Below the pieces are notes generated by a model that saw nothing but the letters and a program-made list of their open reading frames with translations, was not told the origin of the DNA and did not search any database. This document shows positions 8,066 to 17,673 of a stretch of DNA of 64,000 bases, piece after piece; the stretch's first letter is position 1; each line of letters begins with the position of its first letter. The translations under genes were made by a program, and so were the position numbers. The DNA is from Sporobacter sp963663605 (lineage in GTDB: Bacteria > Bacillota > Clostridia > Oscillospirales > Oscillospiraceae), in NCBI GenBank assembly GCA_963663605.2, contig CAXXVF010000002.1, forward strand, positions 2,542,001 through 2,606,000, read 5' to 3'.

Positions 8066-8371
8066 CTATGAGAGCGCCTGCATATAAGCTTCCTTGGGCT
8101 GCACGCCGACAAAACGGCGGACTTCTTTGCCGTCTTTAAAAAGGATGACGGTCGGTATGCTCATGATGCCATATTCCATGGCAATGGTGCCTTCGGCATC
8201 AACGTCGACCTTCCCGATCTTAACGCCGTCCCCGATTTCGCCCGCAATCTCCTCAATGACGGGCGCGAGCATTTTGCACGGCATGCACCATCCCGCCCAG
8301 AAATCCACTAAGACCGTACCGGAACCGATCGTGTCTTTAAAATCATTGCCTGTCAGATGAAGAACTTCCAT
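8066..8371 (-). CDS. trxA: thioredoxin
   Basis: This 101-residue thioredoxin reduces protein disulfides in the cytoplasm. The redox centre is WCMPC (Cys29 and Cys32) in DFWAGWCMPCKM, with Met instead of the usual Gly; a cis-Pro follows in SIPTVILF. It is 39 bases downstream of the reductase gene, so the two form a trxB-trxA operon. WCMPC is an uncommon active site that may shift redox potential or partner choice. Confidence 0.93.
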   Translation of the reverse strand: MEVLHLTGNDFKDTIGSGTVLVDFWAGWCMPCKMLAPVIEEIAGEIGDGVKIGKVDVDAEGTIAMEYGIMSIPTVILFKDGKEVRRFVGVQPKEAYMQALS

Positions 8372-8410
8372 TGTAACCTTCCTTTCACTTCATACATGAA
8401 TCATTTATCT

Positions 8411-9217
8411 TCAGTCGTCCAAATGAGCCAGATAGTCGTCGGCGGACAAAACGGCGAGCTGCCCCTCTCCGACGGCTTTGGCAACCTGATAGGGCGTGCC
8501 GACACAGTCGCCGGCCGCAAAAACACCGGGTATGTTCGTCTTCATGGACCGGTCCGTTTTGATATGGCCGTTTGCCGTTTCCAGACCGGGCAGCAGCGTG
8601 TCGGGCGCGATGGTCTTCCGTAGAATAAAAACGGCGTCGCAGGGGATCTCTTCACCGTCGGCCGTGACGGACGTCACTTTGTTTTCGCCGTGTACGATAA
8701 TTTTTTTCGTTTTCAGGCGCGTGACGTCGCAGCCGATGGATTCGAGAAAATCGGCCTCCTCATCAGCATCCGGCGACAGACAGACGACGCAGACTTTTTT
8801 GCCGCGGTAGAGCATGCCGTCGCATGTGGCGCAGTAGGATACGCCGCTTCCCAAAAGCTCTGCTTCGCCCGGGAAAACGGACGACTGGACGACGCCTGTC
8901 GCTAAAATCAGGCTTTTGCCTGTCAGGATCTCGGTGCCGTAGCTGACGTTGATCGATTTTCCCATCGGGAGAACAGTGGTTACGCGTCCCGTTATGATCT
9001 CTACGCCCATGCCGGATGCGTGCATGACCATTTTTCCGGAAAGCTCCGCGCCGGAGATCCCCGGAAGACCGGGATAGTTGCCGATCTCCGCGGCTTTATA
9101 TAAGCCGCTCTCCGTGCGGTTGTTGGAGATGACGATAACGTCTTTACCGCGCATTCGCCCTGTAATAGCGGCCGAAAGACCGGCGGGGCCGTCGCCTACA
9201 ATGATAATATCGTGCAT
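8411..9217 (-). CDS. thioredoxin reductase-like flavoprotein lacking NADPH motifs
   Basis: This 268-residue FAD protein starts at the ATG at 9217, just behind GGAGG. It has the N-terminal FAD loop (VGDGPAGLSA), the redox pair CATC (about 128-131) and the C-terminal FAD motif GVFAAGDCVG. The central domain is short: where NADPH-dependent TrxB has GGGDSA and an HRR segment, this protein has VVCLSPDADEEA and VTRLKTKK. Losing both motifs is the hallmark of ferredoxin-dependent flavin thioredoxin reductase (FFTR) of Clostridium acetobutylicum and of the related DTR class. The partner is the adjacent trxA. The electron donor is inferred, not shown. Confidence 0.85.
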   Translation of the reverse strand: MHDIIIVGDGPAGLSAAITGRMRGKDVIVISNNRTESGLYKAAEIGNYPGLPGISGAELSGKMVMHASGMGVEIITGRVTTVLPMGKSINVSYGTEILTGKSLILATGVVQSSVFPGEAELLGSGVSYCATCDGMLYRGKKVCVVCLSPDADEEADFLESIGCDVTRLKTKKIIVHGENKVTSVTADGEEIPCDAVFILRKTIAPDTLLPGLETANGHIKTDRSMKTNIPGVFAAGDCVGTPYQVAKAVGEGQLAVLSADDYLAHLDD

Positions 9218-9273
9218 GGTTTGCCTCCAGAATATGCTTTGAATCTTCTTTGGCATATTTTATCACACTTTAA

Positions 9274-9302
9274 TTGTAAATACTACAAAAAACATGTATA
9301 AT
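9274..9302 (+). promoter_or_regulatory. sigma-A promoter of glnS
   Basis: TTGTAA (9274-9279) and TATAAT (9297-9302) with a 17-base spacer lie about 30 bases upstream of the glnS ATG, in the divergent region shared with the thioredoxin reductase gene. Confidence 0.7.
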
Positions 9303-9332
9303 ATCTTCTCAGGATATAGGAGCTGAAACATA

Positions 9333-11006
<1,674 letters not shown>

Positions 11007-11078
11007 GGCCGGTCAGCCGCCTGTACTGAAATAAAATTTCCGAATATTGGTATAAACAGCGTGTCCGCCGTCAAAAAT

Positions 11079-11101
11079 AACGGCAGATACGCCGTTTTTT
11101 T
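11079..11101 (+). terminator. glnS terminator
   Basis: The stem AACGGC/GCCGTT (11079-11084 with 11091-11096) has loop AGATAC and is followed by a run of T. Confidence 0.85.
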
Positions 11102-11158
11102 ACCCTTTTATACTTATCGGCGGGCTTAACTCATTTGAACAAACAGGAGGATCAGGGT

Positions 11159-11965
11159 GTGAAAGAAAAGAAGACGTTCATGCGTAAAATAGGTGACTTT
11201 ATCGCTGGGAAGGGGTTTTACGTCGTCCTTCTAATCTGTACGGCCGTTATCGGAATTTCCGCATGGATATTGCTTTCTGCGGGAAACCTGAAGCAGGCGC
11301 CGGACGCGGGCGATATTGCAAGCATTTCGCAGGAAGATAATGAAGCCGCAGTTTCGGCCGGCAGCGATATAGCCGGCGCGTTGGCTACCGGTGATGCCGA
11401 GGCCAAGGCGGAGATGCCGGAAGAAACCGTAAAGCCGTCTCCGTCTCCGTCAGCCGTCGCGAGTACCGAACCGACGGCGGAGCCGAAGGATGAGGCCCCG
11501 CAAAAAGACACGTCCTCAAATACGGAAGACACAGAAGAGGTAATGGCAAAAGAACTTGTTTTTGTCTGGCCGATCATGGGGGAAATTGCCGTAATGTACT
11601 CCGTCGATGAACTCATATACAATGAAACGATGGGCGATTGGCGGACGCATGAAGGCATCGATATCGCCGGTATGCTGGGGGTTAAAGTAATGGCCGCTGC
11701 CGACGGGACCGTCGTCGGCGTCTATGAGGACGATATGCTTGGCACGACCGTCGTCATTGACCACGGAAACGGACTGAAAAGCATTTATGCCAATTTGGCA
11801 AAGATCCCCGTCGTTGAAACGGGCGACCAGGTCGCTATGGGCGCCGTTATCGGCGCGATCGGATATACCGCCATCGGTGAAGCGAGCGTCGTTTCACATC
11901 TGCATTTTGCCATGACACAGGACGACTCGCCGGTCGACCCCTCAAAATATCTGCCGAAGAATTAA
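11159..11965 (+). CDS. SpoIIQ-like M23 (LytM) membrane-anchored protein
   Basis: This 268-residue protein starts at the GTG at 11159, because AGGAGG at 11145-11150 sits 8 bases before it; an in-frame TTG upstream has no such site. It has a short cytoplasmic end, one membrane helix (about 24-45), a low-complexity linker rich in Ala, Glu, Pro and Ser, and a C-terminal LytM domain (about 135-265). Metal ligands are intact: the first His and Asp in THEGIDIAG and the HLH of SHLHFAM. This resembles SpoIIQ of Clostridia, which keeps the zinc site that B. subtilis SpoIIQ has lost. SpoIIQ pairs with SpoIIIAH across the forespore membranes. A vegetative M23 peptidase is the alternative. Confidence 0.68.
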   Translation: MKEKKTFMRKIGDFIAGKGFYVVLLICTAVIGISAWILLSAGNLKQAPDAGDIASISQEDNEAAVSAGSDIAGALATGDAEAKAEMPEETVKPSPSPSAVASTEPTAEPKDEAPQKDTSSNTEDTEEVMAKELVFVWPIMGEIAVMYSVDELIYNETMGDWRTHEGIDIAGMLGVKVMAAADGTVVGVYEDDMLGTTVVIDHGNGLKSIYANLAKIPVVETGDQVAMGAVIGAIGYTAIGEASVVSHLHFAMTQDDSPVDPSKYLPKN

Positions 11966-12000
11966 ACGACGGAAGCGGCAGGAAGTCATAATGTTCAAAA

Positions 12001-12034
12001 TTCCCGTTTTTTCGCTATGGCGAGAAAACGGGAA
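12001..12034 (+). terminator. terminator hairpin after the spoIIQ-like gene
   Basis: The stem TTCCCGTTTTTTCGC/GCGAGAAAACGGGAA (one mismatch, loop TATG) is followed by ATGTTTGT. It separates the M23 gene from pyrH. Confidence 0.65.
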
Positions 12035-12167
12035 ATGTTTGTACCGGCATATCATCGGCTGTCGCTGCTGAGAAGACAGCCCATATCAAACAAAATAAAG
12101 TTTTCTCTTCCAATTTAACCATAAATATATTAAAATACTTAGGAAAAGCTTCTTGTGGAGGTGCGCG

Positions 12168-12887
12168 ATGGCTGCTGAAAAACCTGTTTTCAAACGGGTG
12201 CTACTTAAGATAAGCGGAGAGGCGTTATCCGGCGACAAGCACTTCGGGCTTGATTTTGATATGATTAAAAACGTTTGTGCCGTCATAAAAAAATGCGTTG
12301 ACATGGGCGTTGAAATCGGTATCGTCGTCGGCGGCGGTAATTTCTGGCGTGGGATAAAAGACGGCAGTGGCAGGATCGAACGCACCAGAGCCGACCACAT
12401 GGGCATGATGGCTACGGTGATGAATTGCTTGGCGCTGGCGGACGTGTTAGAGCAGCTGGACGTCCCGGTAAGGGTCCAGACGGCGCTTGAAATAAAGGCC
12501 GTCGCCGAGCCCTATATCCGGCTCAAGGCGGACAAGCATCTGAAAAACGGCCGCGTCGTCATTTTTGGCTGCGGTACGGGCAGTCCGTATTTCTCGACCG
12601 ATACGGCCGCTGTTTTAAGGGCTGCCGAGATCGGCGCCGATGTGATCCTTCTGGCCAAGAATATTGACGGGGTCTACAGCTCAGACCCGAAAACGGATCC
12701 GGGCGCCGTCAAATTTGATTCAATTTCTTACGACGACGTCCTCGCCAAAAAACTCACGGTCATGGATTCCACCGCAACGTCGCTGTCAATGGATAACAAT
12801 ATACCGGTCATACTCTTTGCGCTTAAAGACCCGGAAAACATCCTTCGCGTTATAACCGGTCAAAAAATCGGCACAGTCGTAGACTGA
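12168..12887 (+). CDS. pyrH: uridylate kinase
   Basis: This 239-residue UMP kinase of the amino-acid-kinase family converts UMP to UDP. The ATG at 12168 follows GGAGGTG; the longer in-frame start contains that ribosome site. Motifs include LKISGEAL near the N-terminus, VVGGGNFWRG (about 50-59), GTGSPYFSTDT (about 138) and the C-terminal nucleotide loop. It opens the conserved pyrH-frr-uppS-cdsA-dxr-rseP-ispG-polC block. The usual upstream rpsB-tsf pair is absent here, replaced by the spoIIQ-like gene. Confidence 0.95.
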   Translation: MAAEKPVFKRVLLKISGEALSGDKHFGLDFDMIKNVCAVIKKCVDMGVEIGIVVGGGNFWRGIKDGSGRIERTRADHMGMMATVMNCLALADVLEQLDVPVRVQTALEIKAVAEPYIRLKADKHLKNGRVVIFGCGTGSPYFSTDTAAVLRAAEIGADVILLAKNIDGVYSSDPKTDPGAVKFDSISYDDVLAKKLTVMDSTATSLSMDNNIPVILFALKDPENILRVITGQKIGTVVD

Positions 12888-12912
12888 TATCAACAATCAG
12901 GAGGCTATAGAA

Positions 12913-13458
12913 ATGTTTACTGAATATGAGAATAAAATGAAGAAAACGATTGAGGTTTTGCATGCGCAATTCTCATCCGTCCGAGCCGGGCGCGCCAATG
13001 CGTCGATCCTGGATCATATCCGGGTTGAGTATTACGGCACCCCGACGCCGATCCAGCAGATTGCTTCGGTCTCAACGCCGGACCCGAGGACGCTTCTGAT
13101 CCAGCCCTGGGACGCCTCAAGCCTGAAAGCAGTAGAAAAGGCGATCCAGACGTCCGATCTGGGGATCAACCCATTAAATGACGGCAGAGTGATCCGTTTG
13201 GTGTTTCCGCAGCTAACGGAAGAGCGCCGTAAAGAGCTTGTCAAACAGGTCGGCAAATATGGCGAAGAATCCAAGGTCGCCATCCGGAATATACGAAGGG
13301 ATGCCATGGAGGCCTTTAAAGCGCAGAAGAAAAAGTCTGAGATCACTGAAGATGATCTAAAAGACATCGAAAAAGACTTGCAGAAACTGACGGACGACTA
13401 TGTAAAAGAGATTGAAAACATCGTTAATAAGAAGGAAAAAGAACTTTACGAGATTTAA
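12913..13458 (+). CDS. frr: ribosome recycling factor
   Basis: This 181-residue protein dissociates post-termination ribosomes with EF-G. The family signatures are FSSVRAGRANASILDHI (about 17-33), VEYYGTPTPIQQIASV, and the C-terminal half rich in Lys and Glu that forms the three-helix bundle. The length is standard. It lies 25 bases after pyrH behind AGGAGG. Confidence 0.97.
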   Translation: MFTEYENKMKKTIEVLHAQFSSVRAGRANASILDHIRVEYYGTPTPIQQIASVSTPDPRTLLIQPWDASSLKAVEKAIQTSDLGINPLNDGRVIRLVFPQLTEERRKELVKQVGKYGEESKVAIRNIRRDAMEAFKAQKKKSEITEDDLKDIEKDLQKLTDDYVKEIENIVNKKEKELYEI

Positions 13459-13629
13459 ACGTAAAGCCAGAATCCGACCTCGGTCCGGCGTATCAAACGG
13501 CTTAGAAAGACTTTAATGATTGACCGTCCGACCGGCGTTTACCGGCCGGCGGCCGGCGTTAATCGGTGAGCCGGACGCCGGATATGCTTTTTTCGGCATT
13601 ATGAAGTGCCGGTTAGTAAAGACGAAAGT

Positions 13630-14388
13630 ATGAACGCTATGAGACTATTCAGGAAAAACAGGGCGCCGGCCGCGCAAATCGACGTTACAGGGCTTCCCCG
13701 CCATATAGCTGTTATTATGGACGGCAATGGGCGCTGGGCCAAAAAACGCGGGCTGCCGCGAACGCTTGGTCATGCAGCCGGGGCGGAAGCGTTCCGGCGT
13801 ATCGCCAACTACAGCAAAGAAATCGGCATCGAATATCTCACCGTCTACGCGTTTTCAACGGAAAACTGGAAGCGTCCTGCCGATGAAGTCAAAGCCATCA
13901 TGGGCATTTTGGAAAAATACCTGTATGAGGCGATTGAAACAATCAAGCGCGACCATGTACGGATGTTTTTTTTCGGGGATATTTCCGTTTTGTCGGCGGA
14001 GCTTCAAAAACTGATTGCTGAAACCGAAGCGCTGTCAAAGCTTCAGGACGGCGCGCAGGTGAACATGTGCGTCAACTACGGGGGAAGAGACGAGATTTTG
14101 CGCGCGGTACGCGCATATGCTGCAGCGAATAAAAACAGGGAAGAACCGATAACGGAAGAACTGTTCTCGCGCTACATGTACACCGACGGTCTCCCGGACC
14201 CGGATCTCATCATCCGGCCGAGCGGGGAAATGCGTCTGTCGAATTTTCTTTTATGGCAGTCGGCGTATTCGGAATTCTATTTCACAGATGTTTTATGGCC
14301 GGATTTTGACGAAAAAGAACTCGATCGCGCGATCATAGCCTATCAGGCCAGGGACCGCCGCTACGGGGGAGTGAAAGGGCAAAAATAA
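13630..14388 (+). CDS. uppS: undecaprenyl diphosphate synthase
   Basis: This is a cis-prenyltransferase of about 252 residues that makes undecaprenyl diphosphate, the lipid carrier for peptidoglycan and wall polymers. Motifs are IMDGNGRWAKKRGLPR (about 27-42, with the catalytic Asp), the central EYLTVYAFSTENWKRP and the C-terminal DPDLIIRPSGEMRLSNFLLW. The start is uncertain: GTG at 13606 and ATGs at 13630 and 13639 are in frame and none has a strong ribosome site. The stop overlaps the cdsA ATG by one base. Confidence 0.95.
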   Translation: MNAMRLFRKNRAPAAQIDVTGLPRHIAVIMDGNGRWAKKRGLPRTLGHAAGAEAFRRIANYSKEIGIEYLTVYAFSTENWKRPADEVKAIMGILEKYLYEAIETIKRDHVRMFFFGDISVLSAELQKLIAETEALSKLQDGAQVNMCVNYGGRDEILRAVRAYAAANKNREEPITEELFSRYMYTDGLPDPDLIIRPSGEMRLSNFLLWQSAYSEFYFTDVLWPDFDEKELDRAIIAYQARDRRYGGVKGQK

Positions 14389-15206
14389 TGAAGACAAGAA
14401 TCATTGTCGCTGTCATATTCGTTCCGATTATCTTCGTCATATTATTTTTCCTTCCGCCGTATGCTCTCGCTGTTTTCACGTCGGCGGTTACGGCTGTTGC
14501 TTCATATGAGCTGCTTCGGGCCGTCGGGCCTCCCGCGGCGAAAAGGCTGTATGTCTACACGGCTGTTTCAGCCGCGCTCATACCGGCGTCGGCGGCTGTC
14601 GGTCTGTTGGGAAGAGTCTATTATATTGCGCTGTTTTTATTGCTGTCGGTTGTCTTTGCCGATGCTGTGTTCGCGTATAAAACGGAAAAGGAAATAAAGC
14701 TCTCTCAGGTGGCCGGCGCGCTGCTGGGCGGTGCGGTCCTTCCGCTTTTCCTGTCGGCGCTTATCGGCCTGAAACTGCACGACGCCGGGAAGTTTTACGT
14801 CCTGATTCCGTTCATCATAGCGTTTATAACGGATGCGGGGGCGTATTTTACAGGCGTTTTTTTCGGAAAACATCCGGCGTTCCCGGAAGTCAGTCCGAAA
14901 AAAACCGTTGAAGGCTGCATCGGCGGCTTCGTGATCGGCGTTGCCGCGATGGCCGTTTACGGCGTCGTTCTTCGTTATGCTGCTGGCCTCGGCGTGAATT
15001 TTTTGGTTATGGCCTTATACGGGTTCGTCGGCTGTGCCGCGACCGAACTGGGCGACCTGGCATTTTCGTTTGTCAAAAGAGTTTTTGGCGTAAAAGACTA
15101 CGGCACGCTGCTTCCCGGCCACGGCGGGATGCTGGACCGGTTCGACAGCATGTTTTTTACAGCGCCCGTCGTCTATATGCTCGTTTATCTGCTGCCGGCG
15201 TTCTAA
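14388..15206 (+). CDS. cdsA: phosphatidate cytidylyltransferase
   Basis: This 272-residue integral membrane enzyme makes CDP-diacylglycerol from CTP and phosphatidate, the branch point of phospholipid synthesis. About eight hydrophobic segments run through the protein. The C-terminal signature KDYGTLLPGHGGMLDRFDS (about 234-252) and the upstream KKTVEG and TELGD elements are diagnostic. It is translationally coupled to uppS. Confidence 0.95.
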   Translation: MKTRIIVAVIFVPIIFVILFFLPPYALAVFTSAVTAVASYELLRAVGPPAAKRLYVYTAVSAALIPASAAVGLLGRVYYIALFLLLSVVFADAVFAYKTEKEIKLSQVAGALLGGAVLPLFLSALIGLKLHDAGKFYVLIPFIIAFITDAGAYFTGVFFGKHPAFPEVSPKKTVEGCIGGFVIGVAAMAVYGVVLRYAAGLGVNFLVMALYGFVGCAATELGDLAFSFVKRVFGVKDYGTLLPGHGGMLDRFDSMFFTAPVVYMLVYLLPAF

Positions 15207-15260
15207 AGCCTTGTGGCCGCGCAGGAAACAGGATATGCGGGCGCGGCCGATCGGCGGTAC

Positions 15261-15290
15261 TTGATTTGTTAACAATTGAGCAGATATAAT
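15261..15290 (+). promoter_or_regulatory. sigma-A promoter ahead of dxr
   Basis: TTGATT (15261-15266) and TATAAT (15285-15290) are separated by 18 bases. The perfect palindrome TTGTTAACAA (15266-15275) overlaps the -35 and could be a protein site. This would give dxr-rseP-ispG-polC their own start within the larger block. Confidence 0.6.
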
Positions 15291-15416
15291 TGTATCCGGT
15301 CGTTTTACATATAACAGGCGTTTTGGCCGGTCCGGAGATGCCGCGTATTTTTTGTACGGGTCCGGGAATATGTTTATACAAGACGGGGCGGCGGCCGCTG
15401 AAAGAGGAATTTCGCA

Positions 15417-16559
15417 GTGAAGAAAAAGATAGCGCTTTTAGGTTCGACCGGCTCAATCGGCAGGCAAACCCTTGAGGTTGCCGACGCGCTTGGGCTTGCC
15501 GTCTGTGCCCTGAGCGCCGGCAGCAATATCAGGCTTATTGAGGAACAGGCTCGGAAATACAGCCCAGCCGTCGTTGCTGTTTATGAAGAAGCTGCAGCTT
15601 GTGATTTGGCGGTGCGGCTGCGCGACACGCAGGTTAAAGTCGTTTCTGGTTTAAACGGCCAGATTGAGGCGGCGCGTATCAAGGATGCCGATACGGTCGT
15701 CACGGCCGTCGTCGGCACCGTAGGCCTTTTGCCGACGCTTACCGCCATAGAAGAAAAAAAGCGCATCGCGTTGGCCAACAAGGAAACGCTGGTGTGCGCT
15801 GGGGAACAGGTCATGCGCGCGGCCGAAGCGTCCGGCGCGGAGATACTTCCGGTTGATTCGGAGCATTCGGCTATCTTCCAGTGCCTACATGGCAGCGGAA
15901 AGACGTATGAAAAAATCCTGCTGACCGCCTCGGGCGGCCCCTTTCGCGGGAAGTCTCCTGGCGAGCTGGAAAAGGTGACGGTGCGCGATGCGCTTTGCCA
16001 TCCGAGTTGGAACATGGGCCGGAAGATCACCGTCGACTCCGCTACGCTCATGAACAAGGGTCTGGAGTTTATCGAGGCCATGCATTTATATAGCGCGCGG
16101 CCCGATCAGATCGATATTCTGATCCACCCGCAGAGCATCGTCCATTCCATGGTCGCATTTTCAGACCGCAGTGTTATCGCACAACTGTCGGTCCCAGACA
16201 TGCGCCTGCCGATCCAGTACGCGCTGACATACCCGGAACGACAGCCGTCCCTCACGCCGGAGCTTGATCTGGCCGGGATCGGCGCGCTGACATTTGAAAA
16301 CCCCGATCTTAAAACATTTAAATGTTTGGCTCTGGCACAGGAAACGGCAAAGATACGCGGGACTGCCTGCGCCGTCATGAACGCGGCGAACGAAACCGCA
16401 GTCGCGTTGTTTTTAGAAGACAAAATATCCTTTACCCGGATTTACGAATGTGTTCTGTTAGCGCTGGACAGGATAAAAAACATTGAAGATCCGTCTGTTG
16501 AAGATATACTGGCGTCGGACGGTGAAGCCAGAAGAATCGTATTGGAGTATTATGGATGA
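15417..16559 (+). CDS. dxr: 1-deoxy-D-xylulose 5-phosphate reductoisomerase
   Basis: This 380-residue enzyme performs the second MEP-pathway step, DXP to MEP with NADPH. It has the Rossmann loop LGSTGSIGRQTLE (about 7-19), NKETLV (about 122), the metal-binding VDSEHSAIFQ (about 146-155) and the substrate loop HPSWNMGRKIT (about 196-206). The start is a GTG behind AAAGAGG. It precedes rseP and ispG, so two MEP enzymes flank the protease. Confidence 0.96.
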   Translation: MKKKIALLGSTGSIGRQTLEVADALGLAVCALSAGSNIRLIEEQARKYSPAVVAVYEEAAACDLAVRLRDTQVKVVSGLNGQIEAARIKDADTVVTAVVGTVGLLPTLTAIEEKKRIALANKETLVCAGEQVMRAAEASGAEILPVDSEHSAIFQCLHGSGKTYEKILLTASGGPFRGKSPGELEKVTVRDALCHPSWNMGRKITVDSATLMNKGLEFIEAMHLYSARPDQIDILIHPQSIVHSMVAFSDRSVIAQLSVPDMRLPIQYALTYPERQPSLTPELDLAGIGALTFENPDLKTFKCLALAQETAKIRGTACAVMNAANETAVALFLEDKISFTRIYECVLLALDRIKNIEDPSVEDILASDGEARRIVLEYYG

Positions 16560-16605
16560 AAGCCGGGAGAATGGCCCGCGGCCTTAACAGTTCCCTCAGA
16601 AAGGG

Positions 16606-17673
16606 TTGGTATATTTGTATATTGTCTTAGCTATTATCATTTTCAGCCTGCTTATCGTCGTACATGAACTGGGACATTTTTCGATGGCAAAGGCTTTCAA
16701 GGTCAACGTCATTGAATTTTCGGTCGGCATGGGGCCGAGGATACTGAAAAAGCAGGGTAAGAAAACGCTTTATTCCCTGCGCGCGCTGCCTATCGGCGGG
16801 TCGTGCCTTATGGAAGGCGAGGACGAGGAGACCGGCAGCGCAAGCTCGTTTACGGCGCAGCCGCGTTGGAAGCGCCTTCTTATCCTTCTGGCCGGGCCGT
16901 TTATGAACTTCCTGCTCGGCGCTGTTGTGGTGCTGATTCTGGTATCGCAGATGACGTATTTCGTCGGCCCGACCATCACGGGGCTTGCCGACGGGTTCCC
17001 GCTGGAGGGCGAAAACGGGCTCATGGTGGGAGACAGGGTCGTTTCCTTAAACGGGGAGCGGATTTACTATAAAGAAGATTTTGAGACATTCATCATGCTC
17101 TACGGAGATAGTCCCGTCGATCTGGTCGTCGTCCGGGACGGGGAAAAAGTGACGCTTGACAATCTGCCGCTTGAGCAGCGTGAATACGTAACCGATGGTC
17201 AAACAACGCTCAGATACGGCATCGACTTCAACAGGATTGAGGGAACGGCCGGAGAGAAGCTGAAATATGCCACCTATTCGACGATAAATTATGTCCGGCT
17301 CGTACGGGTGAGCCTGGCGGAAGTTTTCAGCGGCAATGTCGGTTTAGGCGAGCTGTCCGGCCCTGTCGGCATCGTTGATATAATGAATGACTACGCACAG
17401 CAGTCACAGTCCTTTTTAGCCGCGCTTTTCAACATGTCGTCGATCGGCGCACTGATCGCCATTAACCTGGCGGTGATGAACCTACTGCCGATCCCGGCGC
17501 TTGACGGCGGACGTATATTTTTCATGATTGTGACGTTTTTTGTGGAAAAGATCAGCCGGAAACGGATCAATCCGAAATATGAGGGCTATGTCCACGCCGC
17601 AGGATTCGTCCTGCTTATCGGACTGATGCTCGTCGTGATGGTGAACGATGTGGTGAAGATCGTTGGCGGATAG
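16606..17673 (+). CDS. rseP: site-2 type intramembrane zinc metalloprotease
   Basis: This 355-residue S2P-family protease (RseP/RasP) cuts membrane proteins within the bilayer. The zinc site is HELGH at residues 20-24 in the first helix, and the third ligand is in PALDGGRIFF (about 298-307). One PDZ-like domain (about 100-195) lies between helices. It begins at a TTG behind AGAAAGGG, and its 3' end overlaps ispG by 11 bases. RasP-type proteases process anti-sigma factors, so the ECF partner protein at 54069 is a conceivable substrate. Confidence 0.93.
   Translation: MVYLYIVLAIIIFSLLIVVHELGHFSMAKAFKVNVIEFSVGMGPRILKKQGKKTLYSLRALPIGGSCLMEGEDEETGSASSFTAQPRWKRLLILLAGPFMNFLLGAVVVLILVSQMTYFVGPTITGLADGFPLEGENGLMVGDRVVSLNGERIYYKEDFETFIMLYGDSPVDLVVVRDGEKVTLDNLPLEQREYVTDGQTTLRYGIDFNRIEGTAGEKLKYATYSTINYVRLVRVSLAEVFSGNVGLGELSGPVGIVDIMNDYAQQSQSFLAALFNMSSIGALIAINLAVMNLLPIPALDGGRIFFMIVTFFVEKISRKRINPKYEGYVHAAGFVLLIGLMLVVMVNDVVKIVGG

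Noticed and set aside
13459..13605. GC-rich stretch between frr and uppS with repeated CCGGC
   Set aside because: Several small overlapping stems are possible but none has a T-run or a consistent fold, so I do not call a terminator or RNA.
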